Made by a program: the position numbers and the translations under genes
Assembly: GCA_036250195.1 (NCBI GenBank)
Contig: JAVHZZ010000066.1
Coordinates: forward strand, 310,001 to 374,000
Origin: Mixophyes australis
Lineage: Eukaryota > Chordata > Amphibia > Anura > Limnodynastidae
Length of the DNA stretch: 64,000 nt
Reading direction: 5' to 3'
Shown: positions 1 through 9,389 of the stretch, one piece after another
How the letters are laid out: each line of letters starts with the position of its first letter
How positions within the stretch are numbered: the stretch's first letter is position 1
The notes under the pieces: model-generated
The model's database searches: none
Told to the model about the DNA's origin: nothing
Seen by the model: only the letters and a program-made list of their open reading frames with translations

Positions 1-188
1 CTACGAAGCCAAGTCCATGAATAAAGCCTGTGCACAAGCATTTATTCTTGTATTGTTGCCAAAAACCAATTCCATATGCAATGGCAGCTAAATGTTTCCT
101 GAGTATAGTGTCTCCCTAGAAAAAACAAGTTCACAGGAAGAAAAATAAACTGCTCTACACCATTTCAGCTATCCAAGTGTCCCTCCGC

Positions 189-209
189 TTTTTTTTTTTT
201 TTTTTTTTT
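189..209 (+). repeat. Poly-T tract of the spacer (type example)
   Basis: A run of 21 T follows ccctccgc. Every unit has this tract at the same place; pure runs vary from 14 T (for example at 52256 and 62524) to 24 T (53349). Some are interrupted: by A in units 5 and 39, by C in units 61 and 62, by C and G in unit 32. The length variation looks like replication slippage. On the plus strand the tract would also stop any Pol III transcript that had passed the tRNA-Asn terminator. Confidence 0.9.
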
Positions 210-448
210 AAGTGTGAAAATTTTTTGGACTCCATCATTGTCCCATTTCACCATGAATATGTGAACTAGATTTATCATTTTGGAAACCTGCATTGTTTTG
301 CTATGGGCAAGGTCGATTTTTACCTATGTAACCAGAGCACTGTTAGGGTAAAGAAAAGAAAGTATGTTGATTTTGACATAAAGACTGGCAGCAGCATTCT
401 GTTAAAATGAGCTGAGATTGTAATAGACTTTTTTCTTTAACTAAACAG

Positions 449-452
449 AAAA
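449..452 (-). terminator. First T4 downstream of initiator tRNA-Met (type example)
   Basis: On the minus strand the first run of four T is 66-69 bases after the 3' end of the gene (AAAA on plus, in cagaaaagaaac). Closer in there is only CTCTTTCTTC. The transcript either carries a ~65-nt trailer or stops at a non-canonical T-rich site. Confidence 0.6.
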
Positions 453-528
453 GAAACAAAGTTTCTACCACAAGTTTACCAATTTAGGATTGCCTTAGAT
501 AATGAAGAAAGAGCAAGTAGCAGAGGAT

Positions 529-539
529 GGTTTCGATCC
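529..539 (-). promoter_or_regulatory. B box of initiator tRNA-Met (type example)
   Basis: Sense sequence GGATCGAAACC, covering the T loop. This is the TFIIIC contact site of type 2 Pol III promoters. The A at position 54 and the AAA at 58-60 are the initiator-type form. Changed in the copies at 1612 (C61), 46642 (A60) and 54513 (A54). Confidence 0.9.
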
Positions 540-571
540 ATCGACCTCTGGGTTATGGGCCCAGCACGCTT

Positions 572-582
572 CCGCTGCGCCA
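572..582 (-). promoter_or_regulatory. A box of initiator tRNA-Met (type example)
   Basis: Sense sequence TGGCGCAGCGG at positions 8-19, matching the consensus TRGYNNARNNGG allowing for the short D loop. Four of these bases (GGCG) are deleted in the six pseudogene copies, and the first G of the GG pair is A in those copies and in units 32 and 37. Confidence 0.9.
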
Positions 583-686
583 CTCTGCTAGTCATGCAAT
601 GTTTGTTGACTCCTGAAGGTTTGAGGCAACCCAGGAAAGAACCAATATTTATTTTTGTTGGTTGGCAGATAAAGAACAGTAATGAA

Positions 687-734
687 ATGTCATGAAATTT
701 GTCCGTAATAATGCATTTCAGCCCATGTCATGAA
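687..734 (+). repeat. Direct repeat ATGTCATGAA upstream of tRNA-Asn (type example)
   Basis: ATGTCATGAA occurs at 687-696 and again at 725-734, 38 bp apart, at -63 and -25 relative to the tRNA-Asn start. It is kept in most long units (altered, for example, at 16037 flank variants, 17094, 32106, 44869 and 57586) and lies wholly within the 213-bp segment lost from short units. A role as an upstream modulator of Pol III transcription is only a guess. Confidence 0.5.
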
Positions 735-756
735 CACACGCTGCAAGTTGTCTCTG

Positions 757-768
757 TGGCGCAATTGG
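757..768 (+). promoter_or_regulatory. A box of tRNA-Asn (type example)
   Basis: TGGCGCAATTGG at positions 8-19 fits the Pol III A box consensus exactly. Altered in the copies in units 35 (G12), 41 (A15/T16), 54 (G10 to C) and 62 (G10 to A). Confidence 0.9.
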
Positions 769-775
769 TTAGCGT

Positions 776-801
<26 letters not shown>

Positions 802-812
<11 letters not shown>
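802..812 (+). promoter_or_regulatory. B box of tRNA-Asn (type example)
   Basis: GGTTCAAGCCC matches the B box consensus GGTTCRANNCC. Only the unit 21 copy is changed in it (C61 to A at 19468). Confidence 0.9.
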
Positions 813-816
<4 letters not shown>

Positions 817-823
817 AGGGACG

Positions 824-1611
824 TAGATGACTTGTTTTCATATCAATTTTTAGACATCATCTAATCCATCCTCTTGAGGTGTGGGGTGCCTCTGATCCAA
901 TTACCTTCATGCCTATCAATGGTGAGTTTAGTTTGTTCTAGACAGTTTTACTCAACTTCATACTTTGGAAATCCAATTTAGCAACTGGTTGCAGAGGTAA
1001 ATATATTGGACAGACTGTGGAAACCAAATTAGTATTAAAATTGCTCTCCCTGTTCCTACCTTGTAGTTACGCTACCAAAACGGACTTTCTAAAAAGTGTC
1101 CTACGAAGCCAAGTCCATGAATAAAGCCTGTGCACAAGCATTTATTCTTGTATTGTTGCCAAAAACCAATTCCATATGCAATGGCAGCTAAATGTTTCCT
1201 GGGTATAGTGTCTCCCTAGAAAAAACAAGTTCACAGGAAGAAAAATAAACTGCTCTACACCATTTCAGCTATCCAAGTGTCCCTCCGCTTTTTTTTTTTT
1301 TTTAAGTGTGAAAATTTTTTGGACTCCATCATTGTCCCATTTCACCATGAATATGTGAACTAGATTTATCATTTTGGAAACCTGCATTGTTTTGCTATGG
1401 GCAAGGTCGATTTTTACCTATGTAACCAGAGCACTGTTAGGGTAAAGAAAAGAAAGTATGTTGATTTTGACATAAAGACTGGCAGCAGCATTCTGTTAAA
1501 ATGAGCTGAGATTGTAATAGACTTTTTTCTTTAACTAAACAGAAAAGAAACAAAGTTTCTACCACAAGTTTACCAATTTAGGATTGCCTTAGATAATGAA
1601 GAAAGAGCAAG
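824..1611. other. Spacer between tRNA pairs (unit 1/2 as type example)
   Basis: This is the ~790-bp stretch between the 3' end of tRNA-Asn and the 3' end of the next tRNA-Met; all other spacers in the window are copies of it. It is AT-rich with stop codons in all frames, and contains the Pol III stop signals of both flanking genes, two AATAAA hexamers (in catgaataaagcc and gaaaaataaactg), a T tract of variable length and a short GAGG/CCTC inverted repeat (gaggtgtggggtgcctc). I see no gene, transposon terminal repeat or coding potential in it. The AATAAA motifs and splice-like strings are what AT-rich DNA yields by chance. Confidence 0.85.
835..838 (+). terminator. Pol III terminator of tRNA-Asn (type example)
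   Basis: TTTT begins 12 bases after the discriminator base, the usual place for a Pol III stop. It is kept in nearly all copies as gactggttttc. In the short units it remains although the tRNA-Asn gene is gone. Confidence 0.85.
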
Positions 1612-1683
1612 TAGCAGAGGATGATTTCGATCCATCGACCTCTGGGTTATGGGCCCAGCATGCTTCCGCTGCGCCACTCTGCT
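1612..1683 (-). tRNA. tRNA-iMet-CAT: Initiator tRNA-Met, variant
   Basis: Unit 2 (1101-1981, 881 bp), a short unit without tRNA-Asn; the 213-bp deletion junction is at 1705/1706. Two changes: 1624 (C61 to T, G53-U61 wobble in the T stem and B box) and 1661 (G24 to A, C11-A24 mismatch in the D stem). Function may be reduced. Confidence 0.85.
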
Positions 1684-2494
1684 AGTCATGCAATGTTTGT
1701 TGACTAGATGACTGGTTTTCATATCAATTTTTAGACATCATCTCATCCATCCTTTTGAGGTGTGGAGTGCCTCTGATCCAATTACCTTCATGCCTATCAA
1801 TGGTGAGTTTAGTTTGTTCTAGACAGTTTTACTCAACTTCATACTTTGGAAATCCAATTTAGCAACTGGTTGCAGAGGTAAATATATTGGACAGACTGTG
1901 GAAACCAAATTAGTATTAAAATTGCTCTCCCTGTTCCTACCTTGTAGTTACGCTACCAAAACGGACTTTCTAAAAAGTGTCCTACGAAGCCAAGTCCATG
2001 AATAAAGCCTGTGCACAAGCATTTATTCTTGTATTGTTGCCAAAAACCAATTCCATATGCAATGGTAGCTAAATGTTTCCTGAGTATAGTGTCTCCCTAG
2101 AAAAAACAAGTTCACAGGAAGAAAAATAAACTGCTCTACACCATTTCAGCTATCCAAGTGTCCCTCCGCTTTTTTTTTTTTTTTTTAAGTGTGAAAATTT
2201 TTTGGACTCCATCATTGTCCCATTTCACCATGAATATGTGAACTAGATTTATCATTTTGGAAACCTGCATTGTTTTGCTATGGGCAAGGTCGATTTTTAC
2301 CTATGTAACCAGAGCACTGTTAGGGTAAAGAAAAGAAAGTATGTTGATTTTGACATAAAGACTGGCAGCAGCATTCTGTTAAAATGAGCTGAGATTGTAA
2401 TAGACTTTTTTCTTTAACTAAACAGAAAAGAAACAAAGTTTCTACCACAAGTTTACCAATTTAGGATTGCCTTAGATAATGAAGAAAGAGCAAG

Positions 2495-2566
2495 TAGCAG
2501 AGGATGGTTTCGATCCATCGACCTCTGGGTTATGGGCCCAGCACGCTTCCGCTGCACCACTCTGCT
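2495..2566 (-). tRNA. tRNA-iMet-CAT: Initiator tRNA-Met, variant
   Basis: Unit 3 (1982-3077, 1096 bp). One change, 2556 (C11 to T), giving a U11-G24 wobble in the D stem; it is still a pyrimidine as the A box asks. The same change recurs in unit 19. Probably functional. Confidence 0.92.
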
Positions 2567-2726
2567 AGTCATGCAATGTTTGTTGACTCCTGAAGGTTTG
2601 AGGCAACCCAGGAAAGAACCAATATTTATTTTTGTTGGTTGGCAGATAAAGAACAGTAATGAAATGTCATGAAATTTGTCCGTAATAATGCATTTCAGCC
2701 CATGTCATGAACACACGCTGCAAGTT

Positions 2727-2752
2727 GTCTCTGTGGCGCAATTGGTTAGCGT

Positions 2753-2793
<41 letters not shown>

Positions 2794-2800
2794 AGGGACG
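2727..2800 (+). tRNA. tRNA-Asn-GTT: tRNA-Asn (GTT)
   Basis: Unit 3. Identical to the array consensus; T4 stop 12 bases downstream. Confidence 0.97.
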
Positions 2801-3589
2801 TAGATGACTGGTTTTCATATCAATTTTTAGACATCATCTAATCCATCCTCTTGAGGTGTGGGGTGCCTCTGATCCAATTACCTTCATGCCTATCAATGGT
2901 GAGTTTAGTTTGTTCTAGACAGTTTTACTCAACTTCATACTTTGGAAATCCAATTTAGCAACTGGTTGCAGAGGTAAATATATTGGACAGACTGTGGAAA
3001 CCAAATTAGTATTAAAATTGCTCTCCCTGTTCCTACCTTGTAGTTACGCTACCAAAACGGACTTTCTAAAAAGTGTCCTACGAAGCCAAGTCCATGAATA
3101 AAGCCTGTGCACAAGCATTTATTCTTGTATTGTTGCCAAAAACCAATTCCATATGCAATGGTAGCTAAATGTTTCCTGAGTATAGTGTCTCCCTAGAAAA
3201 AACAAGTTCACAGGAAGAAAAATAAACTGCTCTACACCATTTCAGCTATCCAAGTGTCCCTCCGCTTTTTTTTTTTTTTTCCAGTGTGAAAATTTTTTGG
3301 ACTCCATCATTGTCCCATTTCACCATGAATATGTTAACTAGATTTATCATTTTGGAAACCTGCATTGTTTTGCTATGGGCAAGGTCGATTTTTACCTATG
3401 TAACCAGAGCACTGTTAGGGTAAAGAAAAGAAAGTATGTTGATTTTGACATAAAGACTGGCAGCAGCATTCTGTTAAAATGAGCTGAGATTGTAATAGAC
3501 TTTTTTCTTTAACTAAACAGAAAAGAAACAAAGTTTCTACCACAAGTTTACCAATTTAGGATTGCCTTAGATAATGAAGAAAGAGCAAG

Positions 3590-3661
3590 TAGCAGAGGAT
3601 GGTTTCGATCCATCGACCTCTGGGTTATGGGCCCAGCATGCTTCCGCTGCGCCACTCTGCT
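3590..3661 (-). tRNA. tRNA-iMet-CAT: Initiator tRNA-Met, variant
   Basis: Unit 4 (3078-3959, 882 bp), short, no tRNA-Asn. One change, 3639 (G24 to A), gives a C11-A24 mismatch in the D stem, shared with units 2 and 35. The T tract of this unit ends in CC in place of AA. Confidence 0.88.
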
Positions 3662-4478
3662 AGTCATGCAATGTTTGTTGACTAGATGACTGGTTTTCAT
3701 ATCAATTTTTAGAAATCATCTAATCCATCCTCTTGAGGTGTGGGGTGCCTCTGATCCAATTACCTTCATGCCTATCAATGGTGAGTTTAGTTTGTTCTAG
3801 ACAGTTTTACTCAACTTCATACTTTGGAAATCCAATTTAGCAACTGGTTGCAGAGGTAAATATATTGGACAGACTGTGGAAACCAAATTAGTATTAAAAT
3901 TGCTCTCCCTGTTCCTACCTTGTAGTTACGCTACCAAAACGGACTTTCTAAAAAGTGTCCTACGAAGCCAAGTCCATGAATAAAGCCTGTGCACAAGCAT
4001 TTATTCTTGTATTGTTGCCAAAAACCAATTCCATATGCAATGGCAGCTAAATGTTTCCTGAGTATAGTGTCTCCCTAGAAAAAACAAGTTCACAGGAAGA
4101 AAAATAAACTGCTCTACACCATTTCAGCTATCCAAGTGTCCCTCCGCTTTTTTTATTTTTTTTTATTTTTAAGTGTGAAAATTTTTTGGACTCCATCATT
4201 GTCCCATTTCACCATGAATATGTGAACTAGATTTATCATTTTGGAAACCTGCATTGTTTTGCTATGGGCAAGGTCGATTTTTACCTATGTAACCAGAGCA
4301 CTGTTAGGGTAAAGAAAAGAAAGTATGTTGATTTTGACATAAAGACTGGCAGCAGCATTCTGTTAAAATGAGCTGAGATTGTAATAGACTTTTTTCTTTA
4401 ACTAAACAGAAAAGAAACAAAGTTTCTACCACAAGTTTACCAATTTAGGATTGCCTTAGATAATGAAGAAAGAGCAAG

Positions 4479-4550
4479 TAGCAGAGGATGGTTTCGATCC
4501 ATCGACCTCTGGGTTATGGGCCCAGCACGCTTCCGCTGCGCCACTCTGCT
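4479..4550 (-). tRNA. tRNA-iMet-CAT: Initiator tRNA-Met (CAT)
   Basis: Unit 5 (3960-5061, 1102 bp). Identical to consensus. The T tract of this unit is broken by two A residues. Confidence 0.97.
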
Positions 4551-4710
4551 AGTCATGCAATGTTTGTTGACTCCTGAAGGTTTGAGGCAACCCAGGAAAG
4601 AACCAATATTTATTTTTGTTGGTTGGCAGATAAAGAACAGTAATGAAATGTCATGAAATTTGTCCGTAATAATGCATTTCAGCCCATGTCATGAACACAC
4701 ATTGCAAGTT

Positions 4711-4736
4711 GTCTCTGTGGCGCAATTGGTTAGCGT

Positions 4737-4777
<41 letters not shown>

Positions 4778-4784
4778 AGGGACG
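4711..4784 (+). tRNA. tRNA-Asn-GTT: tRNA-Asn (GTT)
   Basis: Unit 5. Identical to consensus; the 5' flank reads cacattgcaagtt in place of cacgctgcaagtt. Confidence 0.97.
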
Positions 4785-5574
4785 TAGATGACTGGTTTTC
4801 ATATCAATTTTTAGACATCATCTAATCCATCCTCTTGAGGTGTGGGGTGCCTCTGATCCAATTACCTTCATGCCTATCAATGGTGAGTTTAGTTTGTTCT
4901 AGACAGTTTTACTCAACTTCATACTTTGGAAATCCAATTTAGCAACTGGTTGCAGAGGTAAATATATTGGACAGACTGTGGAAACCAAATTAGTATTAAA
5001 ATTGCTCTCCCTGTTCCTACCTTGTAGTTACGCTACCAAAACGGACTTTCTAAAAAGTGTCCTACGAAGCCAACTCCATGAATAAAGCCTGTGCACAAGC
5101 ATTTATTCTTGTATTGTTGCCAAAAACCAATTCCATATGCAATGGTAGCTAAATGTTTCCTGAGTATAGTGTCTCCCTAGAAAAAACAAGTTCACAGGAA
5201 GAAAAATAAACTGCTCTACACCATTTCAGCTATCCAAGTGTCCCTCCGCTTTTTTTTTTTTTTTTTAAGTGTGAAAATTTTTTGGACTCCATCATTGTCC
5301 CATTTCACCATGAATATGTGAACTAGATTTATCATTTTGGAAACCTGCATTGTTTTGCTATGGGCAAGGTCGATTTTTACCTATGTAACCAGAGCACTGT
5401 TAGGGTAAAGAAAAGAAAGTATGTTGATATTGACATAAAGACTGGCAGCAGCATTCTGTTAAAATGAGCTGAGATTGTAATAGACTTTTTTCTTTATCTA
5501 AACAGAAAAGAAACAAAGTTTCTACCACAAGTTTACCAATTTAGGATTGCCTTAGATAATGAAGAAAGAGCAAG

Positions 5575-5646
5575 TAGCAGAGGATGGTTTCGATCCATCG
5601 ACCTCTGGGTTATGGGCCCAGCACGCTTCCGCTGCGCCACTCTGCT
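5575..5646 (-). tRNA. tRNA-iMet-CAT: Initiator tRNA-Met (CAT)
   Basis: Unit 6 (5062-5944, 883 bp), short, no tRNA-Asn. Gene identical to consensus. Confidence 0.97.
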
Positions 5647-6459
5647 AGTCATGCAATGTTTGTTGACTAGATGACTGGTTTTCATATCAATTTTTAGACA
5701 TCATCTAATCCATCCTCTTGAGGTGTGGGGTGCCTCTGATCCAATTACCTTCATGCCTATCAATGGTGAGTTTAGTTTGTTCTAGACAGTTTTACTCAAC
5801 TTCATACTTTGGAAATCCAATTTAGCAACTGGTTGCAGAGGTAAATATATTGGACAGACTGTGGAAACCAAATTAGTATTAAAATTGCTCTCCCTGTTCC
5901 TACCTTGTAGTTACGCTACCAAAACGGACTTTCTAAAAAGTGTCCTACGAAGCCAAGTCCATGAATAAAGCCTGTGCACAAGCATTTATTCTTGTATTGT
6001 TGCCAAAAACCAATTCCATATGCAATGGCAGCTAAATGTTTCCTGAGTATAGTGTCTCCCTAGAAAAAACAAGTTCACAGGAAGAAAAATAAACTGCTCT
6101 ACACCATTTCAGCTATCCAAGTGTCCCTCCGCTTTTTTTTTTTTTTTTTTTAAGTGTGAAAATTTTTTGGACTCCATCATTGTCCCATTTCACCATGAAT
6201 ATGTGAACTAGATTTATCATTTTGGAAAGCTGCATTGTTTTGCTATGGGCAAGGTCGATTTTTACCTATGTAACCAGAGCACTGTTAGGGTAAAGAAAAG
6301 AAAGTATGTTGATTTTGACATAAAGACTGGCAGCAGCATTCTGTTAACATGAGCTGAGATTGTAATAGACTTTTTTCTTTAACTAAACAGAAAAGAAACA
6401 AAGTTTCTACTACAAGTTTACCAATTTAGGATTGCCTTAGATAATGAAGAAAGAGCAAG

Positions 6460-6527
6460 TAGCAGAGGATGGTTTCGATCCATCGACCTCTGGGTTATGG
6501 GCCCAGCACGCTTCTGCTGACTCTGCT
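6460..6527 (-). pseudogene. Initiator tRNA-Met pseudogene (4-bp D-arm deletion)
   Basis: Unit 7 (5945-7038, 1094 bp). The gene is 68 bp: sense bases 9-12 (GGCG) are missing and G18 is A. This removes the 5' side of the D stem and the core of the A box, so both transcription and folding should fail. Anticodon and T arms are intact. First of six identical copies. Confidence 0.93.
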
Positions 6528-6687
6528 AGTCATGCAATGTTTGTTGACTCCTGAAGGTTTGAGGCAACCCAGGAAAGAACCAATATTTATTTTTGTTGGT
6601 TGGCAGATAAAGAACAGTAATGAAATGTCATGAAATTTGTCCGTAATAATGCATTTCAGCCCATGTCATGAACGCACGCTGCAAGTT

Positions 6688-6713
6688 GTCTCTGTGGCGC
6701 AATTGGTTAGCGT

Positions 6714-6754
<41 letters not shown>

Positions 6755-6761
6755 AGGGACG
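6688..6761 (+). tRNA. tRNA-Asn-GTT: tRNA-Asn (GTT)
   Basis: Unit 7. Consensus gene paired with a broken tRNA-Met. 3' flank is gtatatgactgg (array norm gtagatgactgg); TTTT kept. Confidence 0.97.
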
Positions 6762-7038
6762 TATATGACTGGTTTTCATATCAATTTTTAGACATCATCT
6801 AATCCATCCTCTTGAGGTGTGGGGTGCCTCTGATCCAATTACCTTCATGCCTATCAATGGTGAGTTTAGTTTGTTCTAGACAGTTTTACTCAACTTCATA
6901 CTTTGGAAATCCAATTTAGCAACTGGTTGCAGAGGTAAATATATTGGACAGACTGTGGAAACCAAATTAGTATTAAAATTGCTCTCCCTGTTCTTACCTT
7001 GTAGTTACGCTACCAAAACGGACTTTCTAAAAAGTGTC

Positions 7039-7069
7039 CTACGAAGCCCTAGAAAAAACAAGTTCACAG
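7039..7069. other. 105-bp spacer deletion junction (type example, unit 8)
   Basis: gaagcc is joined directly to ctagaaaaaac; the 105 bases corresponding to 11-115 of unit 1 are gone. CC is present on both sides of the breakpoints, so the deletion may have formed by short microhomology. The identical junction is found in units 10, 12, 14, 16, 20 and 22, which marks one founding event. Confidence 0.9.
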
Positions 7070-7445
7070 GAAGAAAAATAAACTGCTCTACACCATTTCA
7101 GCTATCCAAGTGTCCCTCCGCTTTTTTTTTTTTTTTTAAGTGTGAAAATTTTTTGGACTCCATCATTGTCCCATTTCACCATGAATATGTGAACTAGATT
7201 TATCATTTTGGAAACCTGCATTGTTTTGCTATGGGCAAGGTCGATTTTTACCTATGTAACCAGAGCACTGTTAGGGTAAAGAAAAGAAAGTATGTTGATT
7301 TTGACATAAAGACTGGCAGCAGCATTCTGTTAAAATGAGCTGAGATTGTAATAGACTTTTTTCTTTAACTAAACAGAAAAGAAACAAAGTTTCTACCACA
7401 AGTTTACCAATTTAGGATTGCCTTAGATAATGAAGAAAGAGCAAG

Positions 7446-7517
7446 TAGCAGAGGATGGTTTCGATCCATCGACCTCTGGGTTATGGGCCCAGCACGCTTC
7501 CGCTGCGCCACTCTGCT
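7446..7517 (-). tRNA. tRNA-iMet-CAT: Initiator tRNA-Met (CAT)
   Basis: Unit 8 (7039-7815, 777 bp), with both the 105-bp and 213-bp deletions, no tRNA-Asn. Gene identical to consensus; 5' flank carries the catgcactg variant. Confidence 0.97.
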
Positions 7518-8331
7518 AGTCATGCACTGTTTGTTGACTAGATGACTGGTTTTCATATCAATTTTTAGACATCATCTAATCCATCCTCTTGAGGTGTGGG
7601 GTGCCTCTGATCCAATTACCTTCATGCCTATCAATGGTGAGTTTAGTTTGTTCTAGACAGTTTTACTCAACTTCATACTTTGGAAATCCAATTTAGCAAC
7701 TGGTTGCAGAGGTAAATATATTGGACAGACTGTGGAAACCAAATTAGTATTAAAATTGCTCTCCCTGTTCCTACCTTGTAGTTACGCTACCAAAACGGAC
7801 TTTCTAAAAAGTGTCCTACGAAGCCAAGTCCATGAATAAAGCCTGTGCACAAGCATTTATTCTTGTATTGTTGCCAAAAACCAATTCCATATGCAATGGC
7901 AGCTAAATGTTTCCTGAGTATAGTGTCTCCCTAGAAAAAACAAGTTCACAGGAAGAAAAATAAACTGCTCTACACCATTTCAGCTATCCAAGTGTCCCTC
8001 CGCTTTTTTTTTTTTTTTTTTTTAAGTGTGAAAATTTTTTGGACTCCATCATTGTCCCATTTCACCATGAATATGTGAACTAGATTTATCATTTTGGAAA
8101 GCTGCATTGTTTTGCTATGGGCAAGGTCGATTTTTACCTATGTAACCAGAGCACTGTTAGGGTAAAGAAAAGAAAGTATGTTGATTTTGACATAAAGACT
8201 GGCAGCAGCATTCTGTTAACATGAGCTGAGATTGTAATAGACTTTTTTCTTTAACTAAACAGAAAAGAAACAAAGTTTCTACTACAAGTTTACCAATTTA
8301 GGATTGCCTTAGATAATGAAGAAAGAGCAAG

Positions 8332-8399
8332 TAGCAGAGGATGGTTTCGATCCATCGACCTCTGGGTTATGGGCCCAGCACGCTTCTGCTGACTCTGCT
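8332..8399 (-). pseudogene. Initiator tRNA-Met pseudogene (4-bp D-arm deletion)
   Basis: Unit 9 (7816-8910, 1095 bp). Same 68-bp form as in unit 7: GGCG of the A box lost and G18 to A. Confidence 0.93.
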
Positions 8400-8559
8400 A
8401 GTCATGCAATGTTTGTTGACTCCTGAAGGTTTGAGGCAACCCAGGAAAGAACCAATATTTATTTTTGTTGGTTGGCAGATAAAGAACAGTAATGAAATGT
8501 CATGAAATTTGTCCGTAATAATGCATTTCAGCCCATGTCATGAACGCACGCTGCAAGTT

Positions 8560-8585
8560 GTCTCTGTGGCGCAATTGGTTAGCGT

Positions 8586-8626
<41 letters not shown>

Positions 8627-8633
8627 AGGGACG
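8560..8633 (+). tRNA. tRNA-Asn-GTT: tRNA-Asn (GTT)
   Basis: Unit 9. Identical to consensus. Confidence 0.97.
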
Positions 8634-9317
8634 TATATGACTGGTTTTCATATCAATTTTTAGACATCATCTAATCCATCCTCTTGAGGTGTGGGGTGCC
8701 TCTGATCCAATTACCTTCATGCCTATCAATGGTGAGTTTAGTTTGTTCTAGACAGTTTTACTCAACTTCATACTTTGGAAATCCAATTTAGCAACTGGTT
8801 GCAGAGGTAAATATATTGGACAGACTGTGGAAACCAAATTAGTATTAAAATTGCTCTCCCTGTTCTTACCTTGTAGTTACGCTACCAAAACGGACTTTCT
8901 AAAAAGTGTCCTACGAAGCCCTAGAAAAAACAAGTTCACAGGAAGAAAAATAAACTGCTCTACACCATTTCAGCTATCCAAGTGTCCCTCCGCTTTTTTT
9001 TTTTTTTTTAAGTGTGAAAATTTTTTGGACTCCATCATTGTCCCATTTCACCATGAATATGTGAACTAGATTTATCATTTTGGAAACCTGCATTGTTTTG
9101 CTATGGGCAAGGTCGATTTTTACCTATGTAACCAGAGCACTGTTAGGGTAAAGAAAAGAAAGTATGTTGATTTTGACATAAAGACTGGCAGCAGCATTCT
9201 GTTAAAATGAGCTGAGATTGTAATAGACTTTTTTCTTTAACTAAACAGAAAAGAAACAAAGTTTCTACCACAAGTTTACCAATTTAGGATTGCCTTAGAT
9301 AATGAAGAAAGAGCAAG

Positions 9318-9389
9318 TAGCAGAGGATGGTTTCGATCCATCGACCTCTGGGTTATGGGCCCAGCACGCTTCCGCTGCGCCACTCTGCT
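9318..9389 (-). tRNA. tRNA-iMet-CAT: Initiator tRNA-Met (CAT)
   Basis: Unit 10 (8911-9687, 777 bp), doubly deleted unit without tRNA-Asn. Gene identical to consensus. Confidence 0.97.

Larger units (their letters stand above)
518..589 (-). tRNA. tRNA-iMet-CAT: Initiator tRNA-Met (CAT), array consensus
   Basis: Unit 1 (1-1100, 1100 bp). This 72-bp copy defines the consensus. It delivers methionine to the start codon as part of the eIF2-GTP ternary complex. Read on the minus strand it folds as a full cloverleaf: acceptor AGCAGAG/CTCTGCT with A73, D stem GCGC/GCGT, anticodon stem CTGGG/CCCAG, loop CCCATAA with anticodon CAT (555-557), T stem GATGG/CCATC. Initiator marks are A1:U72, the three G:C pairs 29-31:39-41, and A54 and A60 in the T loop in place of T54 and a pyrimidine. 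As far as I recall it equals the vertebrate initiator tRNA. CCA is not encoded and there is no intron. Its 5' end faces the tRNA-Asn 5' end across 160 bp. Confidence 0.98.
750..823 (+). tRNA. tRNA-Asn-GTT: tRNA-Asn (GTT), array consensus
   Basis: Unit 1. This 74-bp copy defines the consensus and decodes AAC/AAT in cytosolic translation. Cloverleaf: acceptor GTCTCTG/CAGGGAC with G73, D stem GCGC/GCGT (G10-U25 wobble), anticodon stem TTCGG/CCGAA, loop CTGTTAA with anticodon GTT (784-786), variable loop AGGTT, T stem GGTGG/CCACC with loop TTCAAGC. No intron and no encoded CCA. From memory it differs from the human gene by three pyrimidine or purine transitions (D loop, T25 and A57), all tolerated by the fold. 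The TTTT terminator follows 12 bases downstream. Confidence 0.98.

Noticed and set aside
38..55. Poly(A) signals AATAAA in each unit
   Set aside because: There is no upstream Pol II gene. Hexamers of this kind are common in AT-rich spacers.
421..450. Splice-acceptor-like cttttttctttaactaaacag and donor-like atggtgagt (near 920) in each spacer
   Set aside because: No open frames or exon-like sequence adjoin them; pyrimidine-rich AT DNA gives such matches by chance.
883..892. Short GAGG/CCTC inverted repeat as a structural RNA
   Set aside because: The stem is only 4 bp with no compensatory changes among 60 copies, so there is no support for a structured RNA.
6955..7197. Repeated 80-residue open frame in the plus strand of the dimer units (also near 8827, 10699, 12572 and others)
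   Set aside because: It needs a GTG start, runs through spacer and the poly-T tract (a run of Phe), changes length with T count, and exists only because the 105-bp deletion joins two frames. It repeats because the DNA repeats, with no sign of protein selection.
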